From an uncultured Prevotellaceae bacterium (GTDB taxonomy: Bacteria; Bacteroidota; Bacteroidia; Bacteroidales; Bacteroidaceae), in contig CACYXD010000020.1 of NCBI GenBank assembly GCA_902778255.1, forward strand, positions 1 to 60,867: a stretch of 60,867 nucleotides of DNA, written 5' to 3'. This document shows, in pieces, positions 24,165-32,026 of the stretch. The notes beneath the pieces are model-generated. The model searched no databases, was not told the DNA's origin, and was given only the letters and a program-made list of their open reading frames with translations. The position numbers and the translations under genes were made by a program. Each line of letters starts with the position of its first letter. Within the stretch, counting starts at the first letter, position 1.

Positions 24165-26477
24165 CTATTTCTCATTTCTCATTTTCTCAATAACTGCCAT
24201 GCACTCCTCGTAGGTAAGGTCTTTAGCACGCTCGTGCATAGTCTTGGGCATCCGGAAATTCTGCCCGTCATATACCAGATAGGGACCATAGCGACCGTTA
24301 AGCACCTCGAGTTTGTCATCCTCGTCAAATGATTTCAGATGCTTCTGTTCGTCCTGCTTACGTTTCGCCTCGATGAGCTTGACGGCATCGGCAATGCCAA
24401 TGGTCAGCGGATCGGCATCCTTAGGCAATGAGGTATATTGCTTTTTGTGCAGCACATAAGGACCGAAGCGACCTGTACCAACGGTAACGGGATCCCCCTC
24501 ATATTCGCCCAGCATACGGGGTAATTTGAAGAGTTCCAACGCCTGCTCCAGTGTGATGGTCTCCATGCTCAACTCTTTGGGCAAATGGGCAAACTGTGGC
24601 TTGTCTTTATCCTCGGCGCTACCTATTTGTATCACAGGACCGAAACGACCAATCTTGACAAAGACGGGCTTTTTGGTCTTCGGGTCGATGCCCAGTTGGC
24701 GCTCACCGGCTTTATGCTCTTCACGGGCGTTCATGGTCTCTTCTACAGTGGGCTCAAAGTCCTTATAGAATTTCTTCATCATTTTCTCCCACATCATCTT
24801 GCCTTCGGCAATCTTATCGAAGTCCTGTTCTACCTTGGCTGTGAAGTTGTAGTCCATGATACCGGGGAAGTGTACCATCAGGAAATCGTTGACCACTGTA
24901 CCGATATCTGTTGGCATCAGCTTGCCTTTGTCGGAACCGGTCAGTTCCACACGTGTCTTCGTGTTGATCTGTTTGCCTTTTAGGATGATGACGGCATATT
25001 GATGTTCTTCGCCTTTTTTGTCGCCTTTCACCACATATTCGCGCTGCTGGATGGTTGAGATGGTAGGGGCATAGGTTGAAGGACGTCCAATACCTAGTTC
25101 TTCAAGTTTATGCACGAGTGAAGCCTCGGTATAGCGTTGCGGACCTTGGCTGGTGCGTTCGGTAGCTGATATCTCGCGTCGTATAAGTGTAGAACCTTTC
25201 TTCAAAGGAGGCAGTACATGCGAGAACTCTTCCTTATTGTCATCGTCATCGTCTACCGATTCACGGTAAACTTTCAAGAAACCGTCGAATTTCACCACTT
25301 CACCGCTAGCAACAAACTGCTCGTCGCTAGTGCTGATGTTGATGGCAGCAGTGGTTTTTTCAATCTCCGCATCGGCCATCTGACAGGCTACCGTACGCTT
25401 CCAGATAAGATCATACAGGCGTTTTTCCTGTGCTGTGCCTTCTATCGTTGGCTGATCCATATAGGTGGGACGGATGGCTTCGTGAGCCTCCTGGGCACCT
25501 TTTGAATTGGTATGGAACTGGCGCACCTTACCGTATTTATCACCATAAAGCTGGTTGATGGCATCCTTGGTAGCATTGATACAGAGGCTGCTCAAGTTGA
25601 CTGAGTCTGTACGCATGTACGTGATGCGTCCGTTTTCATATAAGTGCTGTGCCACCATCATGGTCTGGCTCACAGTAAAGCCAAGTTTGCGTGCAGCTTC
25701 TTGCTGCAAGGTAGAAGTGGTGAAAGGTGGAGCCGGTGTGCGCTTCATAGGCTTCTTCTGGATAGACTCCACTGTGAAGGTAGCCTCTTTACATTTCTCG
25801 AGGAACTTTTCTACCTCCTGCTCCGTTTTGAAGCGTTGGCTCAGCATAGCTTTCACTTCACTTTGCGAACCATCGGCGTTGGTAATGGCGAAGATACCAT
25901 TTACCACGTAATAAGTCTCGCTGTTGAATGCTTGTAGCTCGCGCTCGCGCTCTACGATGAGGCGTACGGCAACGCTCTGTACACGACCAGCTGATAGTGA
26001 TGGCTTTACTTTCCGCCAAAGCACAGGTGACAGCTTAAAACCCACCAAACGATCGAGCACACGGCGTGCTTGCTGGGCATTTACCAGGTTCATATCCACG
26101 GTGCGTGGATTCTTGATTGCTTCCTGAATAGCAGATTTCGTGATTTCATGGAACACGATGCGCTTGGTCTTCTCCTCATCCAGTCCCAATACCTCGCACA
26201 GATGCCAAGAGATGGCTTCTCCTTCGCGGTCTTCATCGGAAGCCAGCCATACCTGATCCGACTTCTTTGCCTGTGCTTTTAGTTCGCTGACCAGTTTTCT
26301 CTTCTCATCGGGAATCTCGTATTCGGGTTCCAGCGTCGTGTCGTTGATACTCAGTTCTTTCTTCTTCAAGTCACGGATATGTCCGTAACTTGACATCACT
26401 TTGTAGTCCTCGCCCAGGAATTTTTCAATCGTCTTGGCCTTGGCGGGTGACTCTACAATTACTAGATTTTTTTGCAT
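24165..26477 (-). CDS. topA: DNA topoisomerase I
   Basis: This 770-residue type IA topoisomerase relaxes negative supercoils. The Toprim domain covers 1-115 with Glu9 (VIVESPAKAKT) and DEDRE at 81-85, and the catalytic tyrosine is Tyr287 in ITYMRTDS. The C-terminus carries Toprim-C repeats (GRFGPVIQIG, GRFGPYVLHKKQY, GRYGPYLVYDGQ) instead of zinc fingers, as is common in this phylum. It is the first gene of the topA-aroK-speA-argB operon. Confidence 0.96.
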   Translation of the reverse strand: MQKNLVIVESPAKAKTIEKFLGEDYKVMSSYGHIRDLKKKELSINDTTLEPEYEIPDEKRKLVSELKAQAKKSDQVWLASDEDREGEAISWHLCEVLGLDEEKTKRIVFHEITKSAIQEAIKNPRTVDMNLVNAQQARRVLDRLVGFKLSPVLWRKVKPSLSAGRVQSVAVRLIVERERELQAFNSETYYVVNGIFAITNADGSQSEVKAMLSQRFKTEQEVEKFLEKCKEATFTVESIQKKPMKRTPAPPFTTSTLQQEAARKLGFTVSQTMMVAQHLYENGRITYMRTDSVNLSSLCINATKDAINQLYGDKYGKVRQFHTNSKGAQEAHEAIRPTYMDQPTIEGTAQEKRLYDLIWKRTVACQMADAEIEKTTAAINISTSDEQFVASGEVVKFDGFLKVYRESVDDDDDNKEEFSHVLPPLKKGSTLIRREISATERTSQGPQRYTEASLVHKLEELGIGRPSTYAPTISTIQQREYVVKGDKKGEEHQYAVIILKGKQINTKTRVELTGSDKGKLMPTDIGTVVNDFLMVHFPGIMDYNFTAKVEQDFDKIAEGKMMWEKMMKKFYKDFEPTVEETMNAREEHKAGERQLGIDPKTKKPVFVKIGRFGPVIQIGSAEDKDKPQFAHLPKELSMETITLEQALELFKLPRMLGEYEGDPVTVGTGRFGPYVLHKKQYTSLPKDADPLTIGIADAVKLIEAKRKQDEQKHLKSFDEDDKLEVLNGRYGPYLVYDGQNFRMPKTMHERAKDLTYEECMAVIEKMRNEK

Positions 26478-26520
26478 GATATAATGCTTAATACTTAATG
26501 CTTATTTCTTAATTGGGGTG

Positions 26521-26528
26521 CAAAAGTA
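26521..26528 (-). promoter_or_regulatory. Promoter -7 element of topA
   Basis: TACTTTTG on the minus strand lies 43 bp before the topA start. No -33 TTG at the usual spacing was found. The leader between contains short repeated CTTAATA-like words. Confidence 0.4.
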
Positions 26529-26569
26529 AGCAAAAAGATTTCTTTCACCTTATATATATAGGGATTTTT

Positions 26570-27100
26570 TTATTTTCTTAACGATTCGGCAAGGAATCGC
26601 TCTACCCCCTGACTGATACTTTCCAGTCCGAAATTCTTTGGATTTACCCTCTCTAGTGGCATCCATTCCAGTCTTGCCACATCATCGTTGGCTATAGGTT
26701 GTTTGCCATTATCCACTTGTACCTCAAAAAACATGTCAAGGGTATGGATGATCATGTCGGAATAGAGATAATGGTTGGGAATAGAGAAGCGATATTTCAT
26801 CTCACAGACTGTCAGTTCTGTCTCTTCCATAATCTCGCGTCGCATGGCATTCTCTACGGTCTCCTCCATATCCACGAAGCCGCCAGGCAAGTCGAGTGAG
26901 CCTTTGGCAGGTTCTTTTCCGCGGGTGGCTACAAGCAGTTCGCCCTTGTCATTACGGATAAAGGCAACGGTAGCCGAACAAGGGTTGGCATAATAGGTAA
27001 AACCGCAACTCTCACATTGCTTGCTCTTGAAGTTGTGGATGTTGAAACGATTGCTGCCGCATACAGGGCAGAACAGGAATTTCTCTAATGGGTGATGCAT
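26570..27100 (-). CDS. Nudix hydrolase with zinc ribbon
   Basis: This 176-residue protein has an N-terminal zinc ribbon (Cys11, 14, 29, 32; CPVC, CESC) and a Nudix box at 74-96 (GFVDMEETVENAMRREIMEE). The box matches Gx5Ex7REUxEE; the usual late glycine is a glutamate. It should hydrolyse a nucleoside diphosphate-X compound, and the zinc ribbon recalls NudC-like enzymes, but the substrate is unknown. It is the last gene of the tlpA-DUF3160-capA unit and overlaps capA by 16 bp. Confidence 0.85.
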   Translation of the reverse strand: MHHPLEKFLFCPVCGSNRFNIHNFKSKQCESCGFTYYANPCSATVAFIRNDKGELLVATRGKEPAKGSLDLPGGFVDMEETVENAMRREIMEETELTVCEMKYRFSIPNHYLYSDMIIHTLDMFFEVQVDNGKQPIANDDVARLEWMPLERVNPKNFGLESISQGVERFLAESLRK

Positions 27101-27990
27101 GGGACGCAGCGTTTGATGTTAATGGGAATGGGTGTTGTTATGATGCTGTCTTTGGTTACTTCAACTTTTACGATGCAGGCTTTGCTGTTGATGGGCTTTT
27201 GCTGGTCGAAGATGAAATTGCCGATGCTATAGTAGATGGGCTTGCCTCGGTAGTTCTCAATGGATTGCAGCGTGTGGGTGTGGTGACATATCAAAGCATC
27301 AGCACCGGCAGCAATCAGGCGGTGGGCATCCAGTCTCTGATAGGGCACGAGCTGTAGCGTATGTTCGGCTCCCCAATGTAGGGAAATGATGACCACGGCC
27401 TGTGGGTCCTTTTGCTTGATATGTCGGATGCGATTGCTGATGGCTGCCGCTGACTCCTGGTTGACGCTGGGACGGTCGGGCAGGTAGGCATAGTTTTCCA
27501 GTGCCATCTGTAGCGATGCGATGAGCCATACCTTGCGTGGCTTGTCGGTCAGCAATATAGGCTCTGCCGCCTCTGTCATGTCTTTTCCTGCTCCAATGGG
27601 TGTCATGCCAGCCTTGATGATGTTTTCGCGTGTGTCCATCAGTCCGTTGCGTCCCTGATCTATGCTGTGGTTGTTGGCTAGGTTCAGATGGGTAACCCCA
27701 TGCTTCCGGAGCGCTGTAAGCCAGGAAGGCTCCCCCCGAAAGATAAACAACTTCTGCATAGGTGCTTTGATGGCGGTGGCTGGACATTCCAGATTGCCTA
27801 TTACCACATCCGCTGACTGTAGCACAGAATCTACTCGCCTTTCGAAAAGATAGTCGGTACCGTGGCGTTCGATGACTTTTCGGACACCACGGTCTAAAAG
27901 AATGTCACCGGTGAAGATGATACTAGTTTGGCTAGTTGCACTAGTAAAACTAGAAAAGCTAACAGCCAGTGCTATAAAACACGCTCTCAT
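27085..27990 (-). CDS. CapA-family metallophosphatase-like protein
   Basis: This 301-residue protein belongs to the CapA/poly-gamma-glutamate synthesis family. It has FTGDILLDRGV, then GNLECPAT, NLANNHSIDQG, LHWGAEH and HHTHTLQSIE, the metallophosphatase-type motif series. The N-terminus looks like a signal peptide with an odd Ser/Thr run (SFSSFTSATSQTS) made from 9-bp DNA repeats. No CapB or CapC partner is nearby, so capsule synthesis is unlikely and the role is unknown. The gene overlaps the DUF3160 gene by 32 bp and the Nudix gene by 16 bp. Confidence 0.82.
   Translation of the reverse strand: MRACFIALAVSFSSFTSATSQTSIIFTGDILLDRGVRKVIERHGTDYLFERRVDSVLQSADVVIGNLECPATAIKAPMQKLFIFRGEPSWLTALRKHGVTHLNLANNHSIDQGRNGLMDTRENIIKAGMTPIGAGKDMTEAAEPILLTDKPRKVWLIASLQMALENYAYLPDRPSVNQESAAAISNRIRHIKQKDPQAVVIISLHWGAEHTLQLVPYQRLDAHRLIAAGADALICHHTHTLQSIENYRGKPIYYSIGNFIFDQQKPINSKACIVKVEVTKDSIITTPIPINIKRCVPCITH
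27922..27957 (-). repeat. Four 9-bp units in the CapA signal region
   Basis: On the minus strand the units TTTTCTAGT, TTTACTAGT, GCAACTAGC and CAAACTAGT follow each other without gaps and encode FSS-FTS-ATS-QTS. They share the CTAG core and 9-bp period with the helicase tail repeats. Confidence 0.7.
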
Positions 27991-30331
27991 TATCTACGGG
28001 TGTCTTTTTGAGCGGGACGGTGATGGGAGTCATCCAGCTGGGTACCCCCTCGCGTGGATGCTCCTCCAAATACTGTTGCCATTCCTCATCATTCAGTCGC
28101 TGGTCGTTAATGGCGCGCTGGAACTCACGATAGGAGAATACGGCACCGCGCATCAGGTGCAGATAGCCTCCAATTTCTATGATGACATAGATCTCGTCGG
28201 CATCACCGATAGCCTCGAAGAGAATGCTCTTGTTGGGGTTGTTGTCGGCATTGGCGGTATAGACATCAGCAACTAAGGCAACCTTGCGGTCGGGCCCCTG
28301 GATGTCGTCCCAGCTCCATAGCACGATATCGTCGTCGCGGAGCAGTGCCAGTGAGAGATTCTCAAAAGTGGCACCGATATACTCCAGTTGGTCGCATTCT
28401 ATGTCATTAGGCATCTCGCCGCGCAGTTCCTTCTCGCTGAGGCGTAACAGGAACTCAGCCTGCTCTCTCACCTGTGTGCTGCTTTGGTCAATCTTCTCGG
28501 TCATCAGATGGTAGCGGTTCAGTACCTCACAAGTCTGTTTGAGCAGGTCAATGGCTTTCTGCCAGAATGCTACGTTCGGTTCCACGTAGCCCTTAACCAC
28601 GGGGTCGGGTGGACCGCCACCGCCGCATTCCGCCCCGAAGGGTTGTTTGGCATAGAGGATGGCATCATGTTTCAGTTCAGTCCATGAGGCCAGTGCCGTG
28701 TTCAGTGACTTACGGTCCCATTCCTCGGTCAGCATGAAGTAAGGCGCTTTGTCCGATTTCTCCGTGACGGTCTTCACAGCATTCATCCACTGTACGGCAC
28801 TATTCTCCGTCCAGTCTATCTCACTCATGCGCTTTTTCATCCGCTCCAGTGTTGGCTTGTATTTGCTCCAGCGCTCAGCCTCGTTCAGTTCTTCCAAGAG
28901 AATCTTCTCAGCAGCGCTGACACCCATGGCAGCGAAGACATCGAGGCCTTTGGGCACGTCGCGCCTGGTGGGGTTCGATTCATAGTCTACCATCTCCTGC
29001 AACACCTCGGCGTCTGGCTGATAGCGTTGTGGCATCAGACGCACCTTGTTACGGCTTGTTCGCAAGAATTTTGGACGGATATGTGTCTGATTTTCCGCGA
29101 TTTCATCGACTTTTTTACAGAACTTTTGGAAATCAGGTTCCTGCTGATGTACCTGCCATACTTGAAGAATGCTCACGTCATCGGGTTGCCCCATCAGATA
29201 GGTCAATGGTTCCGTCAACTCTTTATAAAGTTTGGATATTTTTGCGTCGTTACGGATGAGATGCGCTAGTCGGAGTGCTTTTCTCATGTCTTCTTCCTTG
29301 TCGGTCTGGAAGGGCACGGTCTGTAGCCACATCATCGTACGGAAGTAGCGTTCTAAGGTCTCATTGCGTGTATAGTGACCACGAGGGCGGAACAGACTGT
29401 AGCTAAATTGGGCATTTGTATAACCTAAGAATTCAGACAGGTCGTCTTCGCTCTTCATCACTTTGTCATATTCGATGAGGGCTGTTTCATCGGTGCTTGC
29501 CATCTTTCCTTCTAATAGGGCATTCGCCACGGTGAAATAGGTGGAGAGCCACTGATCCACGGGGTTGTCATTCTCAGTCGAAAGCCAACAGCGGGCTTCC
29601 TCGCAGAACTCCTTCAACAGTGGCATCAGTTTTTCCTGCTCTACCTCGCGCAGCATACAGTCGAAATAGAGGTGATAGAGCTGCAGGTAGAGGTCGGTGG
29701 TGACGAAGGCTGGGAACTCGTGGTAGTCGTTCTGCTCATAGACGTGGAACAACTGTTGATGGCGTGTGGGTACTATGGCAAAGCCGTTCTGCCCTAACTT
29801 GTTCCACAGTGCCGAATCGACATCCTTGATGAGGGTGGGGTTCACCACGTTCATCATATTTACTCGCGCATCGGCTTCTGGTTTGAAGTTGAGAGTCTGT
29901 AGTTCTGCCTCGCGCTGTCTGATGCGGTCAATGAATGCCTGCTGCTCTTCGGTGTAGGCAATAGCCTCGCTCTTGATGCTGTGGTAATATTGTTGGCGGT
30001 ACGACAAGTTTTCGTCGTGCGCATCGTCCCATGCAAAGAAATCATCATTGCCGTCGAAGAGCCACATCAGCGAGTCGTACCAAGTGGTGGTCATGTAAAT
30101 GCTGCGGATGTAGGAGTCTTCGAAAGGATACCCCTTTTGTGCTAGAAAGACATGTTCCAGGATGCGCAGGTCGCTCAGTGGCAGCTCTGAAATGTCCATG
30201 TCGAGATCCAGGCTGTCGAGCAGGTTCTCCACGTTGAGTTTGGAAATAGGGATGTCCTGTTCCTTCGTGGTGCTCTGACTACAGCCGGCAAGTAGAAGAC
30301 AAGTCAATAGAATAAAAACACTCCTTTTCAT
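27959..30331 (-). CDS. DUF3160 lipoprotein
   Basis: This 790-residue protein has a lipoprotein signal with Cys17 (LLLAGC). The body matches the DUF3160 family as I recall it: a long alpha-helical domain beginning near residue 150 (FVTTDLYLQLYHLYFDCMLRE) and a conserved CGGGGPPDPVVKGYVEPN segment near residue 600. The function of the family is unknown. The start overlaps the stop of the preceding small frame by 4 bp, and the 3' end overlaps capA by 32 bp, so it is embedded in a tightly coupled operon. Confidence 0.85.
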   Translation of the reverse strand: MKRSVFILLTCLLLAGCSQSTTKEQDIPISKLNVENLLDSLDLDMDISELPLSDLRILEHVFLAQKGYPFEDSYIRSIYMTTTWYDSLMWLFDGNDDFFAWDDAHDENLSYRQQYYHSIKSEAIAYTEEQQAFIDRIRQREAELQTLNFKPEADARVNMMNVVNPTLIKDVDSALWNKLGQNGFAIVPTRHQQLFHVYEQNDYHEFPAFVTTDLYLQLYHLYFDCMLREVEQEKLMPLLKEFCEEARCWLSTENDNPVDQWLSTYFTVANALLEGKMASTDETALIEYDKVMKSEDDLSEFLGYTNAQFSYSLFRPRGHYTRNETLERYFRTMMWLQTVPFQTDKEEDMRKALRLAHLIRNDAKISKLYKELTEPLTYLMGQPDDVSILQVWQVHQQEPDFQKFCKKVDEIAENQTHIRPKFLRTSRNKVRLMPQRYQPDAEVLQEMVDYESNPTRRDVPKGLDVFAAMGVSAAEKILLEELNEAERWSKYKPTLERMKKRMSEIDWTENSAVQWMNAVKTVTEKSDKAPYFMLTEEWDRKSLNTALASWTELKHDAILYAKQPFGAECGGGGPPDPVVKGYVEPNVAFWQKAIDLLKQTCEVLNRYHLMTEKIDQSSTQVREQAEFLLRLSEKELRGEMPNDIECDQLEYIGATFENLSLALLRDDDIVLWSWDDIQGPDRKVALVADVYTANADNNPNKSILFEAIGDADEIYVIIEIGGYLHLMRGAVFSYREFQRAINDQRLNDEEWQQYLEEHPREGVPSWMTPITVPLKKTPVDNESVFYSTGC

Positions 30332-30642
30332 AATTCGAAATATTTTGATGCGGTCTTTAGGTCTGTATCTTTGATGATGAGTCGTTCAAATGCTGGTCCA
30401 AAATCCTTCCACCGATAGTCGGCAACGCCGTATTTCCCCCTTCCGTCAGTTTCTAATGCCCTGATGCAGCCATCCACAAAACGGAAGTCTATCAAGGTGG
30501 CACCCAGTCGTGAGCCTAACCACAGGGGGCGCACCTTTCCAACCACCAGCTTGAAAATGAAGATACGTCGTCCAATTTTCCGATGGAATCGCGTCTTTTT
30601 GACAACGCCAACCAATGCATCGAGGCTCCCGTCGCCATCCAC
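30328..30642 (-). CDS. FG-GAP-like fragment without a clear start
   Basis: From the GTG at 30642 this frame gives 104 residues with LFVF-like strands, a PLWLGSRLG segment and a YRWKDFGPAFER end. It resembles a Bacteroidota family sometimes annotated as nuclear receptor-binding factor 2-like (from memory). The coding pattern clearly extends upstream of the GTG: the same frame encodes SDSLYWLNDWRLPYPVYRF and a D-x-D-G-D-G-x-x-D calcium-type loop split by the GTG codon, reaching back to about 30719 across the tlpA stop at 30711. No ATG, GTG or TTG lies in that upstream part. The gene may have lost its N-terminus, use a rare start, or be reached by frameshifting from tlpA. Confidence 0.6.
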   Translation of the reverse strand: MDGDGSLDALVGVVKKTRFHRKIGRRIFIFKLVVGKVRPLWLGSRLGATLIDFRFVDGCIRALETDGRGKYGVADYRWKDFGPAFERLIIKDTDLKTASKYFEL

Positions 30643-30710
30643 ATCACCCGTACAGAACCGATAGACGGGGTAGGGCAGTCGCCAATCGTTCAGCCAGTAG
30701 AGACTATCGC

Positions 30711-31874
30711 TTACTTGGCTGAGTTGGTAGGGTTTGCCAGCAGCGCCTTGATTTCTGTTTCCACGTCGTCCATCTGTAATGAACGTTTGTAGAGAGCATT
30801 GCTGCGGTCGATGAGGAAGAACTCGGGAATGCTCTGCACGTTATAGTTGCGGGCTGAGAATGCCGAGGGGTCATAGACGCTGATCCAAGGCAACGATTCC
30901 GTCTGCTGCTTCCAGAAATGTTCATTTTCATCGAGGCCTACCTGATAGATTTCAAAGCCTTGGTCGTGATATTTGTTGTATAGCTCTCTCAGGCTGAGGA
31001 TACGTGTGGCCGACTCCTTCGTGTTGAAGAGATGGAAGTCGAGCAACACCACCTTGCCGCTGAGTTCGGTGAGCGTGCGGTTGTGGCCGCTGGCATCAGG
31101 CAACTCCAAGTTAAGCAGGTTGACCGTCTCGATGCGGTCGGCAGTCTCTGCCGCCATCATCTCGCGAACAGCCGCCTGCCGGTTGTCGTTGATGCTTTTC
31201 AGCGCTGTGTTGTGCAGGTGCTTGGCACGGTCGCTCTCGGGGTAAAACGTGTCCCAGCTGGTGGCCACGGCTGCAAAGACGCGTATGTCCTGCGGGTTGC
31301 TGCGGTCGTAGAGAGGCCAGCCGCCAATAGTTTGGAACAGGGCATAATAGGCATAGATGGTACTGGGGTTCTCGAAGATATACTCGTTGGTGATCTCAGC
31401 CTTATAGTAGTCTATCAGGCGCTGCAATGAGTCCGTGATCTGTTCGCGGCTCAGGTTCAGGTTGCGTTGCAGGGCCATGATGTTGCGCTGCAGGTCATGC
31501 TGACGGAGCGTCAGTTGTCGGATTTTCTCACTTCCTGTTGAACCCTGTACCTCGTAGGTAGATGACATGGTGGCATAGTCGGCATTGATGGTTACCGTTT
31601 CGGTAGAGTCAATGCCGAAATAGACCATCTGGTTGCCCACGATCAGACTGTAGAGCTCGGGCGACTGCGGGGTCTCGCCGTGCAAGGTGAAGGTGCCCTC
31701 GTCGGTCAACTTCACCGAGTCGAGTTTTACAGCACCGCCCAGGGTGTTATTGTATAGATAGAGGGTCTTGTCGGCAGCCCCCTTCACCGTACCCTCAACG
31801 GTAAACTGGGGCTTTTGCTTTTTGCATGCAGTTATAGCTAATGCTGCTATGGCAAAAATAAGAAACTTCTTCAT
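30711..31874 (-). CDS. DUF4369/TlpA-type thioredoxin-fold lipoprotein without CxxC
   Basis: The start at 31874 (MKKFLIF) gives a 387-residue lipoprotein with Cys17 (AITAC); the open frame upstream adds 20 residues ahead of the signal peptide and crosses the promoter. Residues 20-130 form a DUF4369-like beta domain, a helical linker follows, and a TlpA/AhpC thioredoxin fold covers about 250-385. Where the redox CxxC should stand, the sequence reads LLDFHLFNTKESATR, with no cysteine. A thiol-disulfide role is therefore unlikely; a binding or chaperone role is possible. It heads the five-gene operon. Confidence 0.82.
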   Translation of the reverse strand: MKKFLIFAIAALAITACKKQKPQFTVEGTVKGAADKTLYLYNNTLGGAVKLDSVKLTDEGTFTLHGETPQSPELYSLIVGNQMVYFGIDSTETVTINADYATMSSTYEVQGSTGSEKIRQLTLRQHDLQRNIMALQRNLNLSREQITDSLQRLIDYYKAEITNEYIFENPSTIYAYYALFQTIGGWPLYDRSNPQDIRVFAAVATSWDTFYPESDRAKHLHNTALKSINDNRQAAVREMMAAETADRIETVNLLNLELPDASGHNRTLTELSGKVVLLDFHLFNTKESATRILSLRELYNKYHDQGFEIYQVGLDENEHFWKQQTESLPWISVYDPSAFSARNYNVQSIPEFFLIDRSNALYKRSLQMDDVETEIKALLANPTNSAK

Positions 31875-31893
31875 TGTAGGTACATTTTGCTTG

Positions 31894-31924
31894 CAAAGGT
31901 AGTGCAAACCAAGTGAATAACCAA
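31894..31924 (-). promoter_or_regulatory. Promoter of the tlpA-DUF3160 operon
   Basis: TTG (31922-31924) is followed after 20 bp by TACCTTTG (31894-31901) on the minus strand. The -7 element ends 19 bp before the start codon at 31874. Confidence 0.6.
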
Positions 31925-31985
31925 GGGAAATCATAAAAAAGAGTAAAATATGCTGTTGTTGTGCGTTTATTTATAAAATAATATG

Positions 31986-31993
31986 TACCTTTG
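31986..31993 (+). promoter_or_regulatory. Promoter -7 element of pnp
   Basis: TACCTTTG lies 33 bp before the chosen pnp start at 32027. The earlier possible TTG start at 31991 would lie inside this element, which argues against it. Confidence 0.5.
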
Positions 31994-32026
31994 CACGAAT
32001 TTATTTTTTTAGATGTTTTAAAAAAG

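Noticed and set aside
31991-32026. TTG start for pnp
   Set aside because: It lies within the -7 element; the ATG at 32027 fits the PNPase N-terminus.
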